DNA from: Halobellus ruber
GTDB lineage: Archaea > Halobacteriota > Halobacteria > Halobacteriales > Haloferacaceae
Length of the DNA stretch: 64,000 nt
NCBI RefSeq assembly: GCF_014212355.1
Contig: NZ_JACKXD010000007.1
Span: 1 to 64,000, forward strand
Reading direction: 5' to 3'
The translations under genes and the position numbers were made by a program. Below are positions 9,783 to 18,352 of this stretch, one piece after another (position 1 is the first letter of the stretch; each line of letters opens with the position of its first letter). The notes beneath the pieces were generated by a model. The model saw only the letters and a list, made by a program, of their open reading frames with translations. It was not told the DNA's origin and did not search any database.

Positions 9783-10648
9783 CGGTGGTTTGGGGAACGC
9801 TGTCGGTATTGTTCAAGCATCTTCGGGTCGTACTCGCAGATCTGGAGCGCTTCCAAGATGTGATTTGCCACACGTTGGGTATCGCCACGCTCAGTCCAGG
9901 ATCGCAGTGCTTCTCGAATCCGTTCAGAATAGTTGTCCAGAACGTTCTCTAAATCGTGCCTGACAAAGTATCGTATGGACTCCCACACGGGGCTGTCTGG
10001 CGGTGCCTCGGTGTAATCGAAGAGGTCGTCTATCGACCCTGCCGGAGCGCCCTGACGATGATGAATCGTCGATGCCGCGTGGAAGAATATGTTCCGCGTA
10101 TCCACGACCGGCACGTGGGAATCAAGATGATTTTCGAGGAACTCGCTCGACAGGTGCTCGTAATCCCGGACCGCAATATCTCCGAATTCATCTACGATGG
10201 ACTTTCCCGGTTTCATCGTGTATGTCGGCGTTTTCGGAGCAGCCGTATCCGTTACTAAAACATACCGTGCCTCCTCGTCGAGCGACCGTTTGACAAGTTG
10301 CCGAACTACCGTTTCCTCGCCATATTCGTCGATTCCTTCCTGTGTGACAACGTGTAGTAGAGGAAATGATACCTCTGAAGGATCGACATCGTCGGTCGAG
10401 ACGTGGTCGTAATCCACAAGTCTATACTGATTATCCCACACGTCCGTGTGGAGCACGGTATCGAATCCGAATATCTGAAATAGCGGCACAGAACGCAGTT
10501 GTGCCCGGGCATGCTGGTCTCTGGCCTGCAGCTGCGGTTCTCGGACGACCACGGTCGGGATGTCGGAGTTGATAAACTCGGCAAACGCCGGCAACTGTCC
10601 GTTGTTCGTGATTGATCCGTACCAGTCTGGCGTATCTGAATCGGTCAT
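9779..10648 (-). CDS. Unrecognised 289-aa protein of the leftward operon
   Basis: The frame stays open upstream to 10732. I chose the ATG at 10648 because it forms a four-base ATGA overlap with the stop of the preceding 110-aa gene, matching every other junction in this operon. The longer starts at 10693 or 10732 would overlap that gene much more. The protein has an alpha/beta N-terminal half with hydrophobic strands (PTVVVREPQL, ARYVLVTDTAAP) and a helical C-terminal half. I searched for the HxK(x4)D motif of phospholipase-D nucleases, as in DrmC and DpdK, and did not find it, although the alternating strand pattern is compatible with a degenerate PLD-like fold. Position suggests a core subunit of the complex. 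Function unknown. Confidence 0.75.
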   Translation of the reverse strand: MTDSDTPDWYGSITNNGQLPAFAEFINSDIPTVVVREPQLQARDQHARAQLRSVPLFQIFGFDTVLHTDVWDNQYRLVDYDHVSTDDVDPSEVSFPLLHVVTQEGIDEYGEETVVRQLVKRSLDEEARYVLVTDTAAPKTPTYTMKPGKSIVDEFGDIAVRDYEHLSSEFLENHLDSHVPVVDTRNIFFHAASTIHHRQGAPAGSIDDLFDYTEAPPDSPVWESIRYFVRHDLENVLDNYSERIREALRSWTERGDTQRVANHILEALQICEYDPKMLEQYRQRSPNHR

Positions 10649-10977
10649 CCTCGGGTTATCCCAGTTTTGCCGTTCGATTGTATTGTTGTCCATCGGATAT
10701 GCCTGCTCCAGTCCCCTAGTGGTTGATCCCACGCTCGTTCTCCCGTTCTCGTCACTGGTACGTGCTTCTGTGCGTAGTCGGCGGGCCAGTTGTCGTTATA
10801 CGCTAACATCGCGTTATATCGATATTGACATCCTGCTGTGCCGTCAGTTGTCAGAGCATTTCTTCCACCCTTTATTGACACAGCATCGGAAAGCAGTCTG
10901 GACATAACCGCCTCTTGAGTAGGCTCAACTACCAGTGAAACGTACACTGTCGGTCCTGATGCCGGATCCCCACTCAT
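10645..10977 (-). CDS. Small unrecognised protein, second gene of the TFB-led operon
   Basis: 110 aa. The ATG at 10977 overlaps the TFB stop codon by four bases (ATGA), and its own stop overlaps the next start by four bases. Those two couplings are the main reason to accept it as a real gene. It starts MSGDPASGPTVYVSLVVEP and has a beta-rich N-terminal half, then a central stretch with Cys, Tyr and several Trp residues (YNDNWPADYAQ, WSRHIRW). No known motif was recognised. It may be a subunit or a modulator of TFB or of the downstream complex. That is inference from order alone. Confidence 0.6.
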   Translation of the reverse strand: MSGDPASGPTVYVSLVVEPTQEAVMSRLLSDAVSIKGGRNALTTDGTAGCQYRYNAMLAYNDNWPADYAQKHVPVTRTGERAWDQPLGDWSRHIRWTTIQSNGKTGITRG

Positions 10978-11972
10978 TCGCATATCCCCGTGTACTGAAG
11001 CAAATAGCGCTTTCGCTGGCTGATTGTACTTGCCGAGACACGAAGGGTATCAGACAACTGCGACAGCGTTGGACGATTATCACAGTCCACGGTATCGTAT
11101 GCCGCGTGGAGAGCAGCACCTGTGAGCGTACGCGGGGAAAACCCGTGACAGTCGGTCTCGTCATCTGCCCGGAACGCTCTGAGAAGCGTTTTGGCGCACT
11201 GTTCAACAGGCACACCGATATTAAGTTCCGACGTAACCTTCGGAATGAGATCCTGTGGTTCTAATGGCGGAATCTCGATCTCCATACGGACCTCAAGTAC
11301 CCCACGTGCCGTCTTAATCTGGTCTTCTGTGGCCCGAGCCACTTCTTCGAGTTCTCTCAGGGAAACGGGGAGTTGTAGCGGACTCTTTCGGACCGCTACG
11401 AGAAGACAGGCGGTTGCGAATCCGTTCGCAGACCGTCCAGCGACCAACCCCGCAGTATGGGCCTTACGATAGAGACGGGCCGCGTATTCAAGTTCGACAT
11501 CCGGGATGTCGTATTCCGTGCCCATCCGACGTATCTCGCTCAGAGCGGCGTCGAGTCTAGTCTCCTGCTGTGTTCGACGGGTGGTCCACGGTTTCCGGCG
11601 TGCTACCCGACGCTGTGTCGCTGAAAGCGGCGTGCCATTTTCATCTGTAGTCACGTTTGCCGTGATACCCACCCCGAGACCCCGATCAGCGTACAGATGT
11701 GTGACCCGACTTCCTGCTTGGGCCTTCGAGTCACTCCCACTGTCTTCGTAGCGCGGCCGCGGGGCCGTTGATATTGGTTCCTCAGATACGACGATATGAC
11801 ACTCCGGACAAACGGCTTCCGTCACATTCACCGACTCGATTATTGACTCACAACCAGGACAGCGACGATGCTCGTTTGTTGCGTTTTCTGTCGGTTGCTG
11901 GGCAGTCGTTGGACGGTACTTGCTCTGTTCTGTGGGCGATACGGCGGCCGAAGAGCGTGGTTTTGCCTGCAT
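10974..11972 (-). CDS. tfb: Transcription initiation factor IIB (TFB) heading the defence operon
   Basis: 332 aa, about the usual TFB length. An N-terminal zinc ribbon is visible (CPGC at 38 to 41 and CPEC at 55 to 58), then a B-finger/linker region, then two cyclin-like repeats at about residues 135 to 220 and 232 to 325 (for example AGRSANGFATACLLVAVR and FSPRTLTGAALHAAYD). The second repeat ends in the recognition-helix pattern LSDTLRVSASTISQR. TFB bridges TBP, BRE/TATA DNA and RNA polymerase. Haloarchaea encode several TFBs with partly distinct promoter sets. This one is the first gene of the leftward operon and overlaps the next gene by ATGA, so it is co-expressed with the helicase complex. 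It is a good candidate for a factor that recognises the island's own shared promoter element. Confidence 0.92.
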   Translation of the reverse strand: MQAKPRSSAAVSPTEQSKYRPTTAQQPTENATNEHRRCPGCESIIESVNVTEAVCPECHIVVSEEPISTAPRPRYEDSGSDSKAQAGSRVTHLYADRGLGVGITANVTTDENGTPLSATQRRVARRKPWTTRRTQQETRLDAALSEIRRMGTEYDIPDVELEYAARLYRKAHTAGLVAGRSANGFATACLLVAVRKSPLQLPVSLRELEEVARATEDQIKTARGVLEVRMEIEIPPLEPQDLIPKVTSELNIGVPVEQCAKTLLRAFRADDETDCHGFSPRTLTGAALHAAYDTVDCDNRPTLSQLSDTLRVSASTISQRKRYLLQYTGICE

Positions 11973-11977
11973 TGGTG

Positions 11978-11991
11978 TACGGTGATAACCG
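11978..11991. promoter_or_regulatory. 14-bp operator-like motif beside the TFB start codon
   Basis: TACGGTGATAACCG on the plus strand, six bases from the TFB start codon. The same 14 bases occur in the opposite orientation at 12302-12315, so each divergent operon sees the same strand of the motif. The core GTTATCAC also occurs at 12471-12478, directly before the start codon of the rightward operon. The outer CGGT and ACCG arms are symmetric. A shared repressor or activator site for both operons is inferred. Confidence 0.4.
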
Positions 11992-12081
11992 TGGTACCGC
12001 CACGGTGGCCGGAGGGTCTCCCCGGCACTCGGCGGGCGCAGATTTTGGTCCGCGCATACCTCTGTGTACTTGTTCTGACAG

Positions 12082-12094
12082 CGGTGCTATAAAT
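12082..12094 (-). promoter_or_regulatory. Promoter-like element for the TFB-led leftward operon
   Basis: Read on the minus strand this is ATTTATAGCACCG, a TATA-like box about 110 to 120 nt before the TFB ATG, which would leave a leader of roughly 90 nt. It resembles the elements at 12443-12456 and 21745-21758 (TTTTWATACGACCG), with the same A/T box followed by a C/G pair and ACCG. A CCGTGG/CCACGG hairpin lies within the presumed leader. Transcription start not known. Confidence 0.4.
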
Positions 12095-12191
12095 CTGTGG
12101 TCCCGGTCCTTCTCGTATCCGTATTCTACTCTGCCGATGGGTATCGTGGTACTTAAACTAGAAACACGTGATTATTTTTCGGCGATCGAAT

Positions 12192-12330
12192 GCCAGTCCG
12201 TGAGGACTGGCGTGTCTCGGGTGGTTAGGCCGAGACGCCAGCCGACCACTTATTCACGGATTCTGACCATCCGTGAACAGCCCGACCGGCTGAATTCAGT
12301 TCGGTTATCACCGTAGGCGCATAGTGCGCC
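12192..12330. ncRNA. Cluster of stem-loops between the divergent operons (possible structured RNA)
   Basis: No plausible gene lies here. Seen on the plus strand: GCCAGTCC (12192) pairs with GGACTGGC (12204) around GTGA; GTCTCGG (12214) pairs with CCGAGAC (12230); TTCACGGAT (12253) pairs with ATCCGTGAA (12269) around seven bases; GGCGCA (12316) pairs with TGCGCC (12325) around TAG. The second stem can extend, with a two-base bulge, by pairing CTGGC (12207-12211) with GCCAG (12237-12241), which would break the first stem. Such mutually exclusive stems are typical of attenuators or switching leaders. If transcribed with the rightward operon the RNA would need a promoter before 12190. A double-stranded DNA recognition array or a small mobile element are alternatives. 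Confidence 0.4.
12302..12315. promoter_or_regulatory. Second, inverted copy of the 14-bp operator-like motif
   Basis: CGGTTATCACCGTA on the plus strand, the exact reverse complement of 11978-11991. It lies about 165 bases before the rightward operon's ATG. The GTTATCAC core is repeated once more at 12471-12478, touching that ATG. The motif sits inside the hairpin-rich segment, so it could act either as DNA operator or as part of an RNA structure. Confidence 0.4.
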
Positions 12331-12442
12331 GTCTGAAATTATATCGTTTCGGCGTATTAAATTTGTGAGTACTTCATTTGAATACCTGTTCTTTGGTTTA
12401 CTGTTGAGCACTCTGTTGAGGGCTTCCGGCATCGGTCCCTAA

Positions 12443-12456
12443 TTTTAATACGACCG
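12443..12456 (+). promoter_or_regulatory. Promoter-like element of the rightward defence operon
   Basis: TTTTAATACGACCG, with its A/T box about 31 to 38 bases before the ATG at 12481, which fits leaderless transcription. Twelve or more of its bases recur at 21745-21758 before the next transcription unit. The conservation extends past the TATA box into CGACCG, which is unusual for ordinary haloarchaeal promoters. Confidence 0.55.
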
Positions 12457-12480
12457 TATTCTATCAGTTTGTTATCACGG

Positions 12481-13563
12481 ATGGGTCATACCTCTTCAAC
12501 AGTAAGGAAATTTGAGCGGCTTCTTGAAGATACACGCGACCAACTTTCGACAGTACGTGATACGTATTCGCAGTTGGAGAGGACGGAATCAATCCCTGAT
12601 TGGGTCATACAATCCATCGGGGATTTGGACCGGGAACTCGATGATCTTAATAAAAAGCTCGAAGTTTCCGAGCAGGACATACGAACCGCCGAACAGACTG
12701 CCCGGCGTGTCACGACTCTAGCAGGGGTTATTGACGCATTCCGCGAGCGACAGCGCACGATCGCGGAGGCGGCGACTGAACGTGTCTGTACGACTCTCTC
12801 AATAATCGCAGATCAGATCCAGGAGAACGGGTTGTCTCCTGATACGTCACCATCCCTCGATACGTTACAGCAACAGTGTTCGATGCTGGAAACATTGATT
12901 GAGAACGAACGATACGCGCAAGTACTTCAGCACGACCGGGTATCACCGAGATCTATAGAACCGCGGATACGAGAATTAGACGAGTCACTCCCGATTCCTG
13001 AGCGCACGCACGCACGGGTCCATCTCGATATTGTATCCAAGCTGCTTGATGGAATCCACGAATCACTGGCGATGCTCGGAGAGGAAAACGACGATCGGAT
13101 GGCCTATCGTGACGATTTAGAGGAGATCAAGTCGGAAATCGATGAAGTTGAAGAGAGACTTCAGAGTGACAATGTGCCCTCTCCCGAGCAGACGACACGA
13201 CCTCTTCTTGATGATTGCTTGAGGATGTCCGATCTTGTCGCACAGGCGGCCGCAGACCAACGGTTGGCCGATACTCTGGCAGAAACAATCCAGGAAGGAG
13301 ACTTCATTGTCGACTGTGATGTCGCAGCGTGTAAAAAAGCGGGTGATGGAGAGAAGTTACTGGATGAACTCGGTAACGAAATCACCTCGAAAGCCGAGCT
13401 ATCAGAGGCGAAGCGGCTTGAACAGCTGCTTGTCGAGCACGATGGAAGTGTTGTCAGGACCGCAGAGGCGACGGACTATACTGTAGACGCGATAATTGAG
13501 GAACTGTCGCAACTGTATCAGGCTGGAAACGTGGCCGATGTACACGTTGAATTCGGCAAATGA
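12481..13563 (+). CDS. Coiled-coil protein with C-terminal helix-turn-helix
   Basis: 360 aa from the ATG at 12481; an in-frame TTG twelve bases earlier is a weaker start. Residues about 1 to 75 and 190 to 235 have strong coiled-coil character (for example DLDRELDDLNKKLEVSEQ). The last 65 residues look like a compact HTH or winged domain (LDELGNEITSKAELSEAKRLE, then ATDYTVDAIIEELSQLYQAG), ending in a beta strand. No enzyme motif is visible. It is the first gene of a four-gene ATGA-coupled operon leading into the DrmA-like helicase. It parallels the coiled-coil protein of the leftward operon in composition and in ending with a Val-rich strand. A sensor or scaffold role is inferred. Confidence 0.8.
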   Translation: MGHTSSTVRKFERLLEDTRDQLSTVRDTYSQLERTESIPDWVIQSIGDLDRELDDLNKKLEVSEQDIRTAEQTARRVTTLAGVIDAFRERQRTIAEAATERVCTTLSIIADQIQENGLSPDTSPSLDTLQQQCSMLETLIENERYAQVLQHDRVSPRSIEPRIRELDESLPIPERTHARVHLDIVSKLLDGIHESLAMLGEENDDRMAYRDDLEEIKSEIDEVEERLQSDNVPSPEQTTRPLLDDCLRMSDLVAQAAADQRLADTLAETIQEGDFIVDCDVAACKKAGDGEKLLDELGNEITSKAELSEAKRLEQLLVEHDGSVVRTAEATDYTVDAIIEELSQLYQAGNVADVHVEFGK

Positions 13564-16274
13564 GTACTGATCACAAACCCGTCGATCTCGAAACGCTCAA
13601 TAGAGCGTGGACGACCTTCGTAGAGACTGAAATGGTCTACGAGCGGGTACAAGAAGATCTTGTCTCCGAAGTGACTGATTCGTGCCGCCGACAGATCAAC
13701 GCAGGGAACTACGATGCGGCTGCATCTCTGAAGGATATCTTCGACGTATTGGTCGACAAACATTGTAACGAGGAGAGTGCGTTCACGGAATCGGTTCTAC
13801 GATCAGATGGGCTCCTGGTTGATACATTGGAGTGCGGGAGAGAGCGGATCGCGCGTGCCGTTTTCAAGCGACTCGTGGAACAGTTGGTCAATGACGGCGA
13901 ACTCCTCTACGTGTACAACCGACAGCAGGTGCGGAGCCACGTCGCAGAAATGGCGCGCTACTTTGCACTTATGCGTCAGCGGCTTACTGACCAGACTGAC
14001 TACCAGTTCACCCCGAATCTAGTTAAGATGGTCAAACTCGCGTCGGCAGACCGCGAGCAACCGATAATGGGGAAGGATAGAGCGAAGGCACGGGACTTCC
14101 AGACGCCGATACGGAAGATCAACGACCAGGTATCCGCTGAAGACACAAATCCAGCGTGGGAACTGGATGATAAGGTCGGTGGTGGATGGGAGGATCTCGT
14201 CAAAGAGACGATGACGACGATGAGTCGGTTTTTCGAAGAGGGTCTTCCCGAAGAGTTTGATTCGCTGGCAGCGTTTCAGGCACGGACGTTCGTAGCTCTT
14301 TATTTGAATTCCGTGACCGACCGGTCGGGACTGGATTCACTCTCCCACGTGGTGACAGCGAGTACTGGCGGTGGTAAGACGGAAGCGTTTATGTTCCCAA
14401 CGCTGGCCTATTGTTTGACTGCTTCCAAGGCAGGCATTAGTAGTAACAAAGCCGTTCTGACGTATCCGCGAACCGACCTCTGTGACAACCAGTTTGAGCG
14501 AGCTTTCGACTACATCACGGAACTCAACCGTATCGAGGGTAGTCTGGATGCTACCTTCGAAGAGGCACCGCTGACACTCAGTATCCAGCACGGGTCGCGG
14601 GGAGACGTGACGCTCCCGTGTCCGCACTGTGATGGAACGCTGGAAGTCGTGGATGAATTCAAGAAGCCATATTTCCGGTGTGAGCGTTCGCCAGAGCATA
14701 CGATCAGGTACGCCTCGGTCGACCGATCCAAACCGGCTGATGTAATCGTCACGACGCAGAACTCACTTCATCGGCGACTTATGGATCAGTACGGTCGAGA
14801 CGCATTCTGGGACTCTCCCTATCCCCCGAAATTCCTCGTTCTTGATGAAGTCCATATATACACTGATCAGGCGGGGATGAACGTCGCAAACGTCGTGCGA
14901 CGGTTCAAACAAGGGCTCAAGCAACGCGCACGCAACCAGTCTCCGACGCTTGTCGCGTCGAGTGCGACGATCAATAATGCCGAGGACTTCACCCGCCGTA
15001 TCTTCGACACCGACCGGGCGGAAGAGATCAGTCCGACTGAGGACGAGAAGGACACGACCAGCCGCGAACACTTCGTGTTCGTAAAAGCGACTGATCCACG
15101 CGATGTGGTCGTTCCCATCGGGGATTCTGTCTACAGACCACGGGACGAGTGGGAAAACGTGAGCAAGACGACCGCATCGAACCTCTCGTGTATGATTCAA
15201 ATCGCGTTCGGCTTCTTCCACACAATGCGGAAAGAACGGGCGGGCAGCCGAGAGGGACTCAATGTGAACAAGGACCGCGTTCTCGGGTTCGTCGACTCGA
15301 TTGACTCGGTAAGCCGTCTCGGGGGATACGTTCAGGAAGCCGAAGAGGAAGGATTATTCAAGTACCGTTTTCCTGACGCGATTCTGGGCGAGCGCGGCAA
15401 CAATCCGGACTGTCCGCGGAACCTGTTCCGCGGTGCGACAGACGACGAGTACGACGAAGATGCCGTGTGTGAGTCGGTCGTCCCGAACGAGAACATCAAT
15501 CCCTGCCCGGTCTATCAGGATGGCGAATGCTGGTGGACGATGCGGGACCGGGAACTGGACCTCGAAGATATGACTGTCGCCATCCACCGCAGCGGCAATA
15601 CAAAAATCGCAGGGTCCGAGAGGCCAGTGGGTGACGATTGGGACCAGCTCATTACAACTAGTGCGTTAGAGGTAGGATTCGATCACGCGAGCATCATTGG
15701 GACTTTTCAGTACCGGGCACCGAGGAGCGTCCCCGGATTCTTACAGCGGAAAGGACGAGGTGGGCGCGATGCTGCGGACGAACCAATAACCGTTGTCGTG
15801 CTCGGGTCGACACCCACTGATTCGTACTATTTCCACCACTCAAACTACCTCAGCGAGCCCCGCGACGACCATCTCAAAATTCCGCTCGACGAGAACAATC
15901 GTTTCATCCGTGCTGAACATATGACCGCCGCGATTATGGATTACTTCAATATCTCCGAGACGATTGATGCAAAACGAGCGTTTCAGGGGTCGTATTCTAA
16001 TGGTCCAGACGTCGAGTATCTTCGGCAGTGCTTCGATAACAACAGGATTGAATTGCGAGGCTGGCTCTCGAACGCTTTTGATGGCGATGACGACGAAATA
16101 GAGGAAGTCCTATCGCAGTTCGACACGTTCCTGACATCCGTCAACGAGTCAGTTGCCCCCGGCGTTGACGAGACACCATACTGGGAATTCTTCTCCGAGA
16201 TGGTCGAACAAGGCGATTCGAGTGCGCTGGAATACATCGACGAATTACTTCAGGAACTGGAGAACGAGCGATGA
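13560..16274 (+). CDS. DISARM DrmA-like superfamily 2 helicase
   Basis: 904 aa, ATGA overlaps on both sides. Visible motifs: Walker A TASTGGGKTEAF near residue 265, DEVH near 428 (LVLDEVHIYTDQAG), SSATINNAEDF as motif III, EVGFDHASIIG as motif V and FLQRKGRGGRD as motif VI near 730. A zinc knuckle, CPHC near 354 with a second Cys further on, lies between motifs I and II, and another Cys-rich stretch precedes motif V. The extra N-terminal 250 residues are helical. Helicases of this type with a separate DUF1998 partner encoded next are characteristic of DISARM (DrmA plus DrmB), where they block incoming phage DNA. The methylase and PLD nuclease of classical DISARM are absent here. Assignment as DrmA-like is by motif and gene order. 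Confidence 0.85.
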   Translation: MSTDHKPVDLETLNRAWTTFVETEMVYERVQEDLVSEVTDSCRRQINAGNYDAAASLKDIFDVLVDKHCNEESAFTESVLRSDGLLVDTLECGRERIARAVFKRLVEQLVNDGELLYVYNRQQVRSHVAEMARYFALMRQRLTDQTDYQFTPNLVKMVKLASADREQPIMGKDRAKARDFQTPIRKINDQVSAEDTNPAWELDDKVGGGWEDLVKETMTTMSRFFEEGLPEEFDSLAAFQARTFVALYLNSVTDRSGLDSLSHVVTASTGGGKTEAFMFPTLAYCLTASKAGISSNKAVLTYPRTDLCDNQFERAFDYITELNRIEGSLDATFEEAPLTLSIQHGSRGDVTLPCPHCDGTLEVVDEFKKPYFRCERSPEHTIRYASVDRSKPADVIVTTQNSLHRRLMDQYGRDAFWDSPYPPKFLVLDEVHIYTDQAGMNVANVVRRFKQGLKQRARNQSPTLVASSATINNAEDFTRRIFDTDRAEEISPTEDEKDTTSREHFVFVKATDPRDVVVPIGDSVYRPRDEWENVSKTTASNLSCMIQIAFGFFHTMRKERAGSREGLNVNKDRVLGFVDSIDSVSRLGGYVQEAEEEGLFKYRFPDAILGERGNNPDCPRNLFRGATDDEYDEDAVCESVVPNENINPCPVYQDGECWWTMRDRELDLEDMTVAIHRSGNTKIAGSERPVGDDWDQLITTSALEVGFDHASIIGTFQYRAPRSVPGFLQRKGRGGRDAADEPITVVVLGSTPTDSYYFHHSNYLSEPRDDHLKIPLDENNRFIRAEHMTAAIMDYFNISETIDAKRAFQGSYSNGPDVEYLRQCFDNNRIELRGWLSNAFDGDDDEIEEVLSQFDTFLTSVNESVAPGVDETPYWEFFSEMVEQGDSSALEYIDELLQELENER

Positions 16275-18352
16275 GTGACGATACGCCCGAAGGGCCCGAC
16301 GACAACCAAGTGACAAGCAAACGAATCGGTCGTCTCCAAGGCATTCGAGGTCACGTCGAAGACTTCGTATCGAAGGACTACTCGTATCTGGATCTGCCAG
16401 GATTGTACGATGTGGACCCGGAAGCACAGAGTCCATACGTCGTTTCAGGGACGTTCATTCCAGAGGAAGTCGGCGGAAACGTGACTGTCGTGAATGCTGA
16501 CGGGGAGAGCGATGGCAATCTCGGCCAAGAAAACCTCAATCAGATGCTCAGCAGTTTTCTTCCCGGCGGGTACAAACAGCGGTGGGGGAACTTCGACCTG
16601 TGGCGGGGAGCCTGGGACCACGAGACGCGGTTCGGTCACGCCGATATCGGACCGATGTTCGAATGGGCAGACTCATTTCCGCTTACCGAACTCATCGGTT
16701 CTGTCTCCGAGGTTGACTACGCCGAATTACCCTTCGATCCTGAGGGGGTCCGCGTGTACGTCCCGCTGACGGTCCGGGTGACGATGGAAGATAAGAACGA
16801 CACGGACTACGTGTGGATCGAAGACAAAGGTATTGTCTGGACGGGTGACCCGCCAATGCGATACGAGCCACTCTCGTCGGATCCGACGACGAACTACCTC
16901 TGGTTCAAGCACGTCGAAGGATCACTCGAATCCGACACGACACCTGTCGCAGATGCCGACATTGTCAACGGATTCTCGTTTGATGATGATCGTCGGTTCA
17001 TTCGATGTTATTACGCGTCGTTGCTTACCCTCTACCCTGAAGATTCACAGCGAACGCGGTCGGAAATCATCCGGTACCGCTGCGAAGAAGACGAAAGGGA
17101 TGCCTTCGTTGCCAGTCGGGAGCGAAGCCAGTTGCTGAGCTTCGAACTTGACCGGGATTCCCTACGCTCGAATATTAAACGCGCTATCGATTCAAACCCG
17201 TATCTTAAGCGGGATCTCCGGATAGCGTTCCTACAGACGAAGATTTGGGAAGAGTTGTTCTTCGAACAGAACGCATTGGAGAGCGTTTTCGCCATCGAAC
17301 CTCTGGTTGAACACCTGCTTGGAATCGACTATTGGCGACGCGTCGTTGACAACGAACCGATGGGGGTGTTCAGCCTGTCAGGGACGGGTGTTATTGACGA
17401 GGTACAGCGGCTACTCCCAGAGGACTCCTCGCGCCATCTTCGATTACTCGGGTACGAAGGACGTGAGGCTTCCCGGGCATTAGACGCGATCGAGAACCAT
17501 TACGACCCCGTCGCTAAAATCTTGGCCGAGTGTCGGAACGAGACGCTCCTGTTGAATTTCGCGGAACGGATTCTCGTCCACTCGGCGGAACACGCACTGT
17601 CGACGTGGTCGAACGACCTGACCGGTTCAGGTACTACCTTCGAACTATGGTATGATGTCACGTTTCAGGAGAGTGACGACGATGTCGCCCGGATCGCGGT
17701 GTACGATCCGATTCAGGGCGGTGCTGGCATCGCAAAAGAGGTGTACGAACAAGTACGGGAGAATCCGAGCGTTGGGATTGAAGCAGGACTCGCAGCGCAG
17801 GGACGATGTCACTCTGCCGCCTCAGATCGTGCGACTATCGAACTGCTCGGTAGCCACCCAAGCGGTACGCTGTACGACATCTATCACAATGATCACGACG
17901 AGTTTACGTCGCTGGCCGAGTCGAAACTGTCAGGTGTCGTCGGTGACTTCGAGCACTACTCAAAGGAAGACCTGCTTTCACGCGTCGAACAACGGACACG
18001 GATCCTATTCGAAACGAGAGAGCTCGCAGCGTTCTACTCCTACGTTGCTACAGAGTATATGTCCGTCAAGGAAACGATCGAGAGGACACCACGAGTCGTG
18101 GATCTCGCTCTCCATCTCAACAGGCACGTCTTCACCGATCCACGAATCAAGACCACATACGAGCGATTCGCTGACGATTCGGGACGACGGGACATCGCCG
18201 AACTCGGCGAGCGACTCGGCGAGTTAACCGTCCAGTGTGTGACGGCCTGTCCCGACTGTCTCAAGACTGATTCAACCATCTGTCTCCACGGAACCGGACA
18301 ACAGGCAGCACGGCTCAATAGACGGCTCCTCACGGCAGTGTTAGACCAATGA
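16271..18352 (+). CDS. DUF1998-domain protein (DrmB-like partner of the helicase)
   Basis: 693 aa, ATGA-coupled to the helicase before and the nuclease after. The C-terminal third shows the DUF1998 pattern: an acidic beta strand then YDPIQGGAGIAKEVYE (GGAG near residue 483), an isolated Cys (RCHSAASDR), and a terminal CVTACPDC (about 656 to 663) with a further Cys about eight residues on, which together probably bind a metal ion. In YprA-type proteins DUF1998 is fused to the helicase; here it is a separate polypeptide, as with DISARM DrmB. The N-terminal half has no recognised domain. It probably forms a stable complex with the preceding helicase. Confidence 0.8.
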   Translation: MSDDTPEGPDDNQVTSKRIGRLQGIRGHVEDFVSKDYSYLDLPGLYDVDPEAQSPYVVSGTFIPEEVGGNVTVVNADGESDGNLGQENLNQMLSSFLPGGYKQRWGNFDLWRGAWDHETRFGHADIGPMFEWADSFPLTELIGSVSEVDYAELPFDPEGVRVYVPLTVRVTMEDKNDTDYVWIEDKGIVWTGDPPMRYEPLSSDPTTNYLWFKHVEGSLESDTTPVADADIVNGFSFDDDRRFIRCYYASLLTLYPEDSQRTRSEIIRYRCEEDERDAFVASRERSQLLSFELDRDSLRSNIKRAIDSNPYLKRDLRIAFLQTKIWEELFFEQNALESVFAIEPLVEHLLGIDYWRRVVDNEPMGVFSLSGTGVIDEVQRLLPEDSSRHLRLLGYEGREASRALDAIENHYDPVAKILAECRNETLLLNFAERILVHSAEHALSTWSNDLTGSGTTFELWYDVTFQESDDDVARIAVYDPIQGGAGIAKEVYEQVRENPSVGIEAGLAAQGRCHSAASDRATIELLGSHPSGTLYDIYHNDHDEFTSLAESKLSGVVGDFEHYSKEDLLSRVEQRTRILFETRELAAFYSYVATEYMSVKETIERTPRVVDLALHLNRHVFTDPRIKTTYERFADDSGRRDIAELGERLGELTVQCVTACPDCLKTDSTICLHGTGQQAARLNRRLLTAVLDQ

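Noticed and set aside
9779-10648. Phospholipase-D nuclease (DrmC/DpdK-type) assignment for the 289-aa protein
   Set aside because: No HxK(x4)D motif is present; only general size and position would support it.
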